From Aphelocoma coerulescens (taxonomy: Eukaryota > Chordata > Aves > Passeriformes > Corvidae): a stretch of 64,000 bases of DNA. How positions within the stretch are numbered: position 1 is the stretch's first letter; each line of letters starts with the position of its first letter. The stretch is from contig NW_027183526.1 in the NCBI RefSeq assembly GCF_041296385.1, positions 186,001 to 250,000 of the forward strand, given 5' to 3'. The notes beneath the pieces are model-generated. The model was given only the letters and a program-made list of their open reading frames with translations. It made no database searches and was not told the DNA's origin. A program made the position numbers and the translations under genes. Shown here in pieces: positions 38,850-48,031 of the stretch.

Positions 38850-41360
38850 ATGGGACAAACTCACTCTGCCCATGACAGACATCTCTATAAACAACTTAAG
38901 TACTTACTAAGCTCCGGTCCAAGTCAATTACCTAAACAGGAGCTAAAAAACCTCTTAGAATGGACTCTGATTAATTTCCCAAATGCTGACCGTTCAGCCG
39001 TCTTTACAAGAGACTTCTGGGACACAGTTCGGGTTAAACTCTTTAATAATATCTCCCGCCGGGATTGGGCTGCCGCGGAGCTGGTCCCGGCTTGCAGAGC
39101 GCTCGTGGAGCTGTTTGCTGCGAAGGCGCCGCCCGCAGCAGCCACCTCGCCGGGTCCCGCTCCTGCTGCGAGCCCGCCCCTTGCCGCCGCGAGCCTGCAA
39201 CCGGGCACGGCCCCCGCCCCGCCGCCGGACCTCACGGCTCCGGTACCCGCGGTCCAGCTGTCTCGTGCCGCCCCGCCCCACCCCCCCGCGGTCCCTGCAC
39301 CGGTCACCCCTGCCCCACCGGACTCCACCGCCCCCCCCACCGCCCCCGTCATCTCCACCCCCACGGTCCCGTTAGTCCCTGCTGTCCCGCCTCTCGCGGC
39401 TCCGGTAGCCGCGGTCCGACTGACTCGTGCCGCCCCGCCCCCCGCCCCCGCTGTCCTGGCAGCCGTCACCCCTGTCCCACCGGACCCTACGACCCCCTCC
39501 ACCGCTCCCCCCATCCCCGCCCCCCCCATCCCGTTCCTCCCTGCTGCCCCGGCTCCCGCGGTCCCCGCCCTCGGCTCCAGCGTCTTCGCGGCCCCGTCCC
39601 TCGCTCCTCCCACCCCGTCCGCCAGCGCCTTCGCGGCCCCGCCCCCCGCCGATAGCCCCGCGGGGCCAGCGGCTGCTCCCCAGCCACCTACGGGTCCTAC
39701 CGCTCCCCTAGCCGCGCCTGTTATGGCTGTAGCCACCATCATAGCCGGCCCCCCGCAAAGCCAGGCGGCGACCCTTCTTCCAGCCCCCCAGGTCCCCCTC
39801 GCCGCCACCGACACGGCGCCGGTGGTGGTCAACGTCCCGTCCGCGGGACACGGAGCGCCCCAGCCCCGCCAGCCACCTGGTGCCGGCGCTGCAGCGCCTA
39901 CACAGATGGCTGCTGCCTCTCCCGTGCCTGCCGCTGCTCCAGCCCCGTCTCCTGGCACCGCCGCGCCGGCAGCCACACCAGCCCAGCCTGCAAACTCCCA
40001 GCGGCAGCACGCCGCGGTCCAGCCGCCGACTGGCCCACCGTTCGCCATGGCCCCACCGCAACATACTCCCGCCGCCTCCACGCCGGCCCTCCCGCCTCCC
40101 GCAGCCCCGGGATCGTCTCCTGCCGACGGGACAGCCCTGCCACCTCCCGCTCTCCCCGACACACAGACAGCGGCCATCACAGTCCGCCACGTTGACCTGA
40201 TGGCGCAACCCACGCACGCTCACACTTCTCCAACCACAGCACTGCTCACGGAACTAGCTCCGCCACCGCCCCCCACGGCTTTCACCTCGCCTTCAATAGA
40301 GCCACCCGCACCCCCTCGCCCGCTGCCGCGGAGCCGGTTGCTCGCGGCCCCCCCGCCTCCTCGCCCGCCACCGCGGAGATCGGCAGTGCCATCGCCGCCC
40401 CCGCCGGGGCCCTCCGGCACCGCACAGCTGTATCCCTCGGCTACCGCCGCCCAGCAACATCCCTCCGCGCAGCTCAGCCTCGCCTCACAAGCCGCAAACA
40501 GGGGGGGAACGGAGGGCAGTGGTGCAGCTCCAGTGGCAGGGAAGACGGAGAGCCGCTCTGCCCGAGCTGATGCTTTAAATCTAACACCAGGAAACCCTGA
40601 AAAGCAGCCAGATTTGTTTGCAATGAGCCCCAGAGTCCCGCCAGCGAGCGGCTGGGATCTTGCAACCCATAAGGAGAAAACGAGTTCTGAGAGTTTGTTA
40701 GCGCTACTTTCTGAATCAAAAAATCCTCCAAAGTGCTCAGATTATTCTCAATTAACAGATTGGCATGAAATAAGACTCCAAAGCTGTAAAGATGAAAGTC
40801 TATTAGCTAAGCCTGTGATAGCTAGCCAACAGCCTGACAGTCCCAAAACGTGGGTTCCCATCCCCACTCACGAAATTAAAGAACTAAGAAGGGCTGTAAG
40901 AGATAGTGGTATTTGCTCACCGTATCTTAAACAACTGCTAAAAAGTACCCTAAAAAGAACACATCAAACCCTAAAACGCATTTTAGATCAACAGAGAGGG
41001 GGAGAAGTCCAGGATACACCTCAAAGGAGGTTGAACAAGGCTTTGTATGTTTACAATTTTTTGAATAGCTCTGCAGAAGAGCCTGATCCCCCCATTTATA
41101 GACATTTTTTGAACAACAAAAAAGCAAAACTGAAAGAGCGCCCCCCAGTTTTGATTAAAAATCTAGACTCAGGAAAAATAGAAGGACCATACAATCTTAT
41201 AATGTGGGGGAAGGGGTTTGCATGTGTTTCCACAGGTGAAGGAATCAAGTGGGTTCCAGCAAAAAACGTGAAGCCATACCTCGCATCAAAGCCTGCTGAT
41301 GCCACCACACCAGCCAGTGACTCTGCAAGTGGAAGCCAGGAAGCAAGCACCCAGACCTGA
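38850..41360 (+). CDS. U8 uninterrupted Gag(MA)-CA fragment-integrase C-terminal fusion, 836 codons
   Basis: CAA at 40206-40208 keeps the fusion frame open as in U4. It shares Ala91 and the Ser-Val deletion with U4 and U7 but has the common Gln (PQPPTG) instead of Leu, so it is a third allele combination. It is the last gag copy of the array and is followed by an intact env. Confidence 0.8.
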   Translation: MGQTHSAHDRHLYKQLKYLLSSGPSQLPKQELKNLLEWTLINFPNADRSAVFTRDFWDTVRVKLFNNISRRDWAAAELVPACRALVELFAAKAPPAAATSPGPAPAASPPLAAASLQPGTAPAPPPDLTAPVPAVQLSRAAPPHPPAVPAPVTPAPPDSTAPPTAPVISTPTVPLVPAVPPLAAPVAAVRLTRAAPPPAPAVLAAVTPVPPDPTTPSTAPPIPAPPIPFLPAAPAPAVPALGSSVFAAPSLAPPTPSASAFAAPPPADSPAGPAAAPQPPTGPTAPLAAPVMAVATIIAGPPQSQAATLLPAPQVPLAATDTAPVVVNVPSAGHGAPQPRQPPGAGAAAPTQMAAASPVPAAAPAPSPGTAAPAATPAQPANSQRQHAAVQPPTGPPFAMAPPQHTPAASTPALPPPAAPGSSPADGTALPPPALPDTQTAAITVRHVDLMAQPTHAHTSPTTALLTELAPPPPPTAFTSPSIEPPAPPRPLPRSRLLAAPPPPRPPPRRSAVPSPPPPGPSGTAQLYPSATAAQQHPSAQLSLASQAANRGGTEGSGAAPVAGKTESRSARADALNLTPGNPEKQPDLFAMSPRVPPASGWDLATHKEKTSSESLLALLSESKNPPKCSDYSQLTDWHEIRLQSCKDESLLAKPVIASQQPDSPKTWVPIPTHEIKELRRAVRDSGICSPYLKQLLKSTLKRTHQTLKRILDQQRGGEVQDTPQRRLNKALYVYNFLNSSAEEPDPPIYRHFLNNKKAKLKERPPVLIKNLDSGKIEGPYNLIMWGKGFACVSTGEGIKWVPAKNVKPYLASKPADATTPASDSASGSQEASTQT

Positions 41361-41414
41361 ACTGCGCAGAATCACCAGAAGAAAGTGATCTGCCAAAAAC
41401 AGCTCAAGAAAAGA

Positions 41415-42773
41415 ATGGAGTTTTCTCATTTGCGCGCGTGCATGTTGCTTTTATTCTTTTGTTTTAGTTTTTGTAGTGAAGCTTTACCTGTGAATCAACC
41501 AAAGACAAATGTCTGGGTTGCTTTAGCCAAATCCGCAGGCTCCGATACCATCTGTCTATCTGACACAAGCCCTGACAAACCTTTTTCAACCTGTTTAGTT
41601 GGAGTACCTCTTCCAGAAGGTTTTGATAATATTACTCTTGATAAGTATTGGCCATATGACGATCATCATGTATCTCCAACTCCCAGCCATAGACACCAAA
41701 CTTATATTGATAATTCTAAAATTGATAAATCTGACCTTCAAGAGCTAGAAATCCTAGGTTCGTTAACTATGGATACCTGCTATTTCTTTCACTTTCAAGG
41801 AGAAAACGGTCCCCATTTAAATGTTACCCCATATCACCCAGCTTATAGCAATGTAACTTCTTGGTGTAGTCAAGTTAAGCTTCTTATATATGACGAACCT
41901 CATGCAGATCGTTTTAGCAAACTTCCTATTCGATTCCCCAGAGGAATTTGGCTCATCTGTGGAGACAGGGCCTGGCAAGGTATACCTTCAAAAATAGATG
42001 GTGGCCCTTGTGCTCTGGGACAACTTACAATTATTGCTCCCAGTGTCAAAGAGGTAATCAAAAAGAAAAGCAGAAAGATCAGATCTTCCTGGGGACATCA
42101 GTACGATAGTGACTGTGATAGTGACTTCCACCCTTGGAACTCTGGAAAATCAATTGTTGCAAGCATTTTTCTACCTCAGTTAAGCTCCTCAATTGCTTTA
42201 AAACAGTTAAACAAGTTGGGATGTTGGCTCAGCAAGGAGGTAAATGCCACCTCTACTATGATCAGTGATCTGTTAACCGATGAAGAGGCAGTCAGACATG
42301 CCACTTTACAAAATAGAGCTGCCGTTGATTATCTTTTATTAGCACATGGGCACGGCTGTGAAGATTTTGAAGGATTATGCTGTATGAACTTATCCGATCA
42401 TTCTGTTTCCATTCACAAACAGCTACAAAACCTAAAGGATCTAGCTAACCAAATTAGAACAGATGACCCGTCTTGGCTGGACAGTTTGTTTGATGATTGG
42501 AGCTTTGCACCTTGGCTAAGGGAACTCTGTAAAATAGGCTTGATTATTCTAGTAGTAATAATTATAGTTTTAGTAGCAGTACCTTGTATGCTTCAGTGTG
42601 TGCAAAAAATAACGAGTAGGACTGTATCTAATATCTTAGTTGTTCATCAGAACGGGGGAGATGTTGGGGAAGATGAAACAGGAAAGCCTTATAAATATGA
42701 TTGCCTAACAAAAGATTCTGGGAATATGAAAACTGTGAGCGACATCGAAATGAAGGCCATCTTTGAGATATAG
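41415..42773 (+). CDS. env: U8 env, full-length open frame
   Basis: 452 codons, same translation as U1. Its 3' end overlaps the terminal LTR, which directly abuts host satellite. Confidence 0.9.
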   Translation: MEFSHLRACMLLLFFCFSFCSEALPVNQPKTNVWVALAKSAGSDTICLSDTSPDKPFSTCLVGVPLPEGFDNITLDKYWPYDDHHVSPTPSHRHQTYIDNSKIDKSDLQELEILGSLTMDTCYFFHFQGENGPHLNVTPYHPAYSNVTSWCSQVKLLIYDEPHADRFSKLPIRFPRGIWLICGDRAWQGIPSKIDGGPCALGQLTIIAPSVKEVIKKKSRKIRSSWGHQYDSDCDSDFHPWNSGKSIVASIFLPQLSSSIALKQLNKLGCWLSKEVNATSTMISDLLTDEEAVRHATLQNRAAVDYLLLAHGHGCEDFEGLCCMNLSDHSVSIHKQLQNLKDLANQIRTDDPSWLDSLFDDWSFAPWLRELCKIGLIILVVIIIVLVAVPCMLQCVQKITSRTVSNILVVHQNGGDVGEDETGKPYKYDCLTKDSGNMKTVSDIEMKAIFEI

Positions 42774-43493
42774 AGTCTTAGTTACTGAACAACTGGAAAA
42801 CAATGGTATAGCCGGCTGAAGGTAATCCCCTCTTGATTGAACAATACCCTCTGCTTGCAGACAGGTCCAAGGGTCAGAGCAGACCCTACTAGCTCAGCAG
42901 AAGGGGTCCAAAGAGTAGTTTTTAGAAGTTAAAATGTAACACTCTATGGTAATGTAAGAACTCTTATAGGCTGTATGTAAATGCTATAGGATTTGTACCT
43001 TGTATTAGATTGGCTACTGAGAATTAGAATATTCACTACAGAAGATGATTTATTGTATTGTAACAAGCTCCTCGCTCTCTTAACTCCTCTCCTCTTAGTA
43101 ATGCTCTTCTCCTCTTAGTAACGCTCTTAGTAACTCTCTTAGTAGCTCTCTTAGTAATGCTCTTCTCCTCTTAGTAGCTCTCTTAGTAACTCTCTTGCTC
43201 TTCTTCTTCCTCTTAATTCAGCTCTCCTCTTAGTTTGTCTCTCTTGCTCTTTACACTCTTAGCTCTCAGCCTCTTGCTCTAGCTCTCTCGCTCACTCTCT
43301 CTCCCTCTCTTACACCTTGGGCCTGCTTGGAGCTGCAGCTGGCAGCTCTAAGCAGTGCCCCTGTACCCACGCCCTCTGCAATAAACTGCATGCTCCAAAG
43401 ACCTGCTTATAGAGATCTCTCGTCGCCGTCCATCTCCAGCCGGGCCCGACCGAACCCACACCCTCATCACCATCATCGCCATCAATTTCGACA
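42662..43493 (+). repeat. LTR 9: terminal 3' LTR of the array, with host junction
   Basis: Identical in layout to the internal LTRs, but the CGACA end is followed by TTTGTGATG of the satellite and not by the spacer and PBS. This is the only provirus/host boundary in the window and fixes the LTR 3' edge. Poly(A) signal at 43380; a transcript failing to stop here would read into the satellite. Confidence 0.93.
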
Positions 43494-43558
43494 TTTGTGA
43501 TGCTGGGGAACTACAAGGAAGCCTGGCTCCTCTGTGACACCACCACAGAAGCTCAGGG

Positions 43559-44008
43559 GAGCCCTGGAGACCGTGCTGATGCTATTGAACCTGATGCAAC
43601 CCTGCCTCCTCTGTGACACCACAGAAGCTCTTGGAGCCCTGGAGACCGTGGTGATGCTATGGAACCTGATGCAACCCTGCCTCCTCTGTGACACCACAGA
43701 ACCTCTGGGAGCCCTGGAGACCGTGCTGATGCTATGGAACCTGATGCAACCCTGCCTCCACTGTGACACCACAGAAGCTCAGGGAGCCCTGGAGACTGTG
43801 GTGATGCTATGGAACCTGATGCAACCCTGCCTCCACTGTGACACCACAGAACCTCTGGGAGCCCTGGAGACCGTGCTGATGCTATGGAACCTGATGCAAC
43901 CCTGCCTCCACTGTGACACCACAGAAGCTCGGGGAGCTCTGCAGACCGTGGGGATGCTGGCGAAGCTGACGGAACCCTGGGCACCACAGTGACGCTATGG
44001 AACCTGGT
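43559..44008. repeat. 75-bp minisatellite, about six copies, inside monomer S1
   Basis: GAGCCCTGGAGACC-type starts at 43559, 43634, 43709, 43784, 43859 and 43934, exactly 75 bp apart; the sixth copy is degenerate. Downstream, CAGTGACGCTATGG and CAGTGACACTGTGG lie 37 bp apart, and the 75-bp unit divides into two loosely similar halves, which suggests an older ~37-bp period. Alternate copies pair up (CTCCTCTGTG versus CTCCACTGTG forms). Copies in the other monomers begin at 45827, 48097, 50367, 52637, 54907, 57175, 59445 and 61713. Confidence 0.9.
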
Positions 44009-44269
44009 GGAACCGAGGGGCCACAGTGACACTGTGGGGCCTTTTGGAAGCAACAGGACCCTGGTGGGAAGCCACGGGATGATTAATCCTGCACGAACCT
44101 GCTCCAGGTGGGCTCCTCTCTCCCGGCTTCCACAGGTGCTGCTAGGATCCCACTCCGGCACTGGCTTGGCATGGGCTCACGGCTTCCTTTGGCAATGGCT
44201 CTGCTCCAGGATGGCATGCTGCAGAGAATGCAGGTAGATTTTGTGCTCACTCCTGGCATGCAGCTGGAC

Positions 44270-44275
44270 AATAAA
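44270..44275 (+). terminator. AATAAA in the satellite monomer (possible poly(A) signal)
   Basis: GGACAATAAAGCCTG occurs once per monomer (others at 46540, 48810, 51080, 53350, 55618, 57888, 60156, 62424). An acceptor-like CTTCCACAG|G lies about 140 bp upstream, so the monomer may derive from a gene 3' end, or this may be chance. Confidence 0.3.
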
Positions 44276-45761
44276 GCCTGATCCAGCCCCCCCTCAGCAT
44301 ATGTCCAGCTCTGGCATTGGGGCGGGGCAACTTTGGGAGCAGCCCCAGCCCTGCTCCTGCTCCCAGCTGGGCACCCAGCTGCTGGGACACAGGTGTGTCC
44401 TGATGCCACCGTCTACTCCTTTGAGAAGGGGAGGACAGAGTGCATCAGGGAGTTTGGTGTGGCTTACATGCGGCAAGGAGAAGGTGCAGCCCCAAACTGG
44501 CTTTCACTTCTAGAACCTTTTGCTATTGCAGGAGCAGCTGCTGGAGCTTTTCAACCGAGCTGCAAGAGTGAAAAGTGTGATGGCATGTCTATCTGAGAAG
44601 GAAGGTTCGGTGCCGCAGCCTGTTGTGCACAATTTATATGCTGATAAGAGAAGGGGGTGCTTTTGGAACGTTTTCCTTCCTGACACTTCTGTCTCTGTGA
44701 GCTTTAGCTGCTTGGACTCAGGGATACCGAAGGTGTGTGAAAGTGACTGGGATGCGAGAATCATGTTGCACAGGGAACAGGGAAGGTCAGCAAATGTTTC
44801 CTGTCCTGGCACATCTCTCAGTCTGAACTGCAGCTGCAGATGCTTCACTTCCGCCAAGGACTCTGCCACCTTGAGAGAAGGATGCGCTCTATGGAGTTGA
44901 GAAAGAAAGTGCGTCTCACTAGCTTCTTTCCTCTACTTCATAGACAGCAAAGGGGCTATGAAAGGCAGCACTGGCTTTTTGTTCTAGGACTTCTTCTTTA
45001 CAAGCAGCTGCTGGATGTTTGGAAGGGGGTTTGGGATATGCAAAAATGAGAGGCTAAGATGGTAAGAGGGTAAGATGGAAGTCATCTGGCAAAAGCAGAG
45101 CTCACAAAAGGGCCAGCTGAGAAAGCTCTTGCTGCCTACAACTTCAACTGCACCCCTCAAAGCAGCAGCACACACGCTGCTCTCGGCACTTTCCTTCTCA
45201 GCTCTACGCACCATCCTAAGCCTTGCCTCTCCCACACTCAGGATCCAAAGACAACGGCACCAGGGACTGCTCACACACTAAAGGCACCAGGACAAAAGGC
45301 TCACCAGCTTGGCCTTTGCATTCCCGCTGACAGCTCCACAGCTTGAACCCAGAGAACTGCCTGCTGCCAACAGCCTTTCCAATCACTCTGAGCACCTCAT
45401 GACAAGGAGTGTGGGGAATGAATCTCCAGCAGCCTCCTGCCCCAGGCTGTCCCCCGGGAGCAGCCCTGCTCCAGGCCGTGACTGCCACCTGCACAGCCAA
45501 AGGACCCAGAGCCGGTGTTACACACCACGGCTGTGCCTGGCACAGAGACACCAGTGGCCACACAAGTGGCCATGGCACTGTCCACACACAGTCCCTGCTG
45601 CTGCTCCCCCAGCCGCTGGCACCAACTCCCAGCCACCCACTCCTAAAGCCACGGGGCCCACTGGGACACTGCGGGGGCTCGTGGAAGCCAGCGGCCATTG
45701 TGACACAGCGGGGCTGCACAGAGCCCACGGTGCTTTGTGACCCGTGGCTCCCAGGAGAGCC

Positions 45762-48031
45762 TTTGTGATGCTGGGGAACTACAAGGAAGCCTGGCTCCTC
45801 TGTGACACCACCACAGAAGCTCAGGGGAGCCCTGGAGACCGTGCTGATGCTATTGAACCTGATGCAACCCTGCCTCCTCTGTGACACCACAGAAGCTCTT
45901 GGAGCCCTGGAGACCGTGGTGATGCTATGGAACCTGATGCAACCCTGCCTCCTCTGTGACACCACAGAACCTCTGGGAGCCCTGGAGACCGTGCTGATGC
46001 TATGGAACCTGATGCAACCCTGCCTCCACTGTGACACCACAGAAGCTCAGGGAGCCCTGGAGACTGTGGTGATGCTATGGAACCTGATGCAACCCTGCCT
46101 CCACTGTGACACCACAGAACCTCTGGGAGCCCTGGAGACCGTGCTGATGCTATGGAACCTGATGCAACCCTGCCTCCACTGTGACACCACAGAAGCTCGG
46201 GGAGCTCTGCAGACCGTGGGGATGCTGGCGAAGCTGACGGAACCCTGGGCACCACAGTGACGCTATGGAACCTGGTGGAACCGAGGGGCCACAGTGACAC
46301 TGTGGGGCCTTTTGGAAGCAACAGGACCCTGGTGGGAAGCCACGGGATGATTAATCCTGCACGAACCTGCTCCAGGTGGGCTCCTCTCTCCCGGCTTCCA
46401 CAGGTGCTGCTAGGATCCCACTCCGGCACTGGGGCTTGGCACGGGCTCACGGCTTCCTTTGGCAATGGCTCTGCTCCAGGATGGCATGCTGCAGAGAATG
46501 CAGGTAGATTTTGTGCTCACTCCTGGCATGCAGCTGGACAATAAAGCCTGATCCAGCCCCCCCTCAGCATATGTCCGGCTCTGGCATTGGGGCGGGGCAA
46601 CTTTGGGAGCAGCCCCAGCCCTGCTCCTGCTCCCGGCTGGGCACCCAGCTGCTGGGACACAGGTGTGTCCTGATGCCACCGTCTACTCCTTTGAGAAGGG
46701 GAGGACAGAGTGCATCAGGGAGTTTGGTGTGGCTTACATGCGGCAAGGAGAAGGTGCAGCCCCAAACTGGCTTTCACTTCTAGAACCTTTTGCTATTGCG
46801 GGAGCAGCTGCTGGAGCTTTTCAACCGAGCTGCAAGAGTGAAAAGTGTGATGGCATGTCTATCTGAGAAGGAAGGTTCGGTGCCGCAGCCTGTTGTGCAC
46901 AATTTATATGCTGATAAGAGAAGGGGGTGCTTTTGGAACGTTTTCCTTCCTGACACTTCTGTCTCTGTGAGCTTTAGCTGCTTGGACTCAGGGGTACCGA
47001 AGGTGTGTGAAAGTGACTGGGATGCGAGAATCATGTTGCACAGGGAACAGGGAAGGTCAGCAAATGTTTCCTGTCCTGGCACATCTCTCAGTCTGAACTG
47101 CAGCTGCAGATGCTTCACTTCCGCCAAGGACTCTGCCACCTTGAGAGAAGGATGCGCTCTATGGAGTTGAGAAAGAAAGTGCGTCTCACTAGCTTCTTTC
47201 CTCTACTTCATAGACAGCAAAGGGGCTATGAAAGGCAGCACTGGCTTTTTGTTCTAGGACTTCTTCTTTACAAGCAGCTGCTGGATGTTTGGAAGGGGGT
47301 TTGGGATATGCAAAAATGAGAGGCTAAGATGGTAAGAGGGTAAGATGGAAGTCATCTGGCAAAAGCAGAGCTCACAAAAGGGCCAGCTGAGAAAGCTCTT
47401 GCTGCCTACAACTTCAACTGCACCCCTCAAAGCAGCAGCACACACGCTGCTCTCGGCACTTTCCTTCTCAGCTCTACGCACCATCCTAAGCCTTGCCTCT
47501 CCCACACTCAGGATCCAAAGACAACGGCACCAGGGACTGCTCACACACTAAAGGCACCAGGACAAAAGGCTCACCAGCTTGGCCTTTGCATTCCCGCTGA
47601 CAGCTCCACAGCTTGAACCCAGAGAACTGCCTGCTGCCAACAGCCTTTCCAATCACTCTGAGCACCTCATGACAAGGAGTGTGGGGAATGAATCTCCAGC
47701 AGCCTCCTGCCCCAGGCTGTCCCCCGGGAGCAGCCCTGCTCCAGGCCGTGACTGCCACCTGCACAGCCAAAGGACCCAGAGCCGGTGTTACACACCACGG
47801 CTGTGCCTGGCACAGAGACACCAGTGGCCACACAAGTGGCCATGGCACTGTCCACACACAGTCCCTGCTGCTGCTCCCCCAGCCGCTGGCACCAACTCCC
47901 AGCCACCCACTCCTAAAGCCACGGGGCCCACTGGGACACTGCGGGGGCTCGTGGAAGCCAGCGGCCATTGTGACACAGCGGGGCTGCACAGAGCCCACGG
48001 TGCTTTGTGACCCGTGGCTCCCAGGAGAGCC
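45762..48031. repeat. Satellite monomer S2, 2270 bp
   Basis: Long form (GGGG). GGTACCG and TTTTGGAACG variants; minisatellite copy 2 has the common CTGATGCAACC. Confidence 0.93.

Larger units (their letters stand above)
1..43493 (+). mobile_element. Tandem array of a defective ERVK-like (betaretrovirus-type) endogenous retrovirus: partial unit plus eight full units
   Basis: A provirus-derived sequence repeats head to tail with periods 5270, 5266, 5270, 5264, 5271, 5270, 5264 and 5264 bp, measured between LTR 3' ends at 1354, 6624, 11890, 17160, 22424, 27695, 32965, 38229 and 43493. Only one LTR separates successive internal regions, as expected from unequal recombination between LTRs or from a one-LTR circle or concatemer, and not from independent insertions. 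Length differences are explained by a 4-bp deletion in env (U2), a 6-bp deletion in gag (U4, U7, U8) and one extra C (U5). Internal regions keep Gag matrix, a capsid fragment, the integrase C-terminus and Env, and lack everything from mid capsid to late integrase. The left end of the array lies outside the window. Confidence 0.97.
43494..45761. repeat. Satellite monomer S1 (adjacent to the ERV), 2268 bp
   Basis: Differs from all other monomers at 44172, 44307, 44365 and 44530, each time TG or CA where the others have CG. Short form (no extra GG). Begins with TTTGTG at the LTR junction; its natural left neighbour was displaced by the insertion. AATAAA at 44270. Confidence 0.93.

Noticed and set aside
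43559..44008. CRISPR-like array of regular repeats
   Set aside because: Repeats are direct 75-bp tandem copies without unique spacers, in animal DNA.
44601..44616. CENP-B-box-like TTCGGTGCCGCAG in the satellite
   Set aside because: Required positions of the mammalian motif (central A and CGGG) are not met; a centromeric role cannot be supported from this.
45216..46040. A 274-codon minus-strand frame and 119-152-codon plus-strand frames in each satellite monomer
   Set aside because: Openness follows from a 75-bp repeat (multiple of three) and composition; both strands are open over the same DNA, and no domain was recognised.
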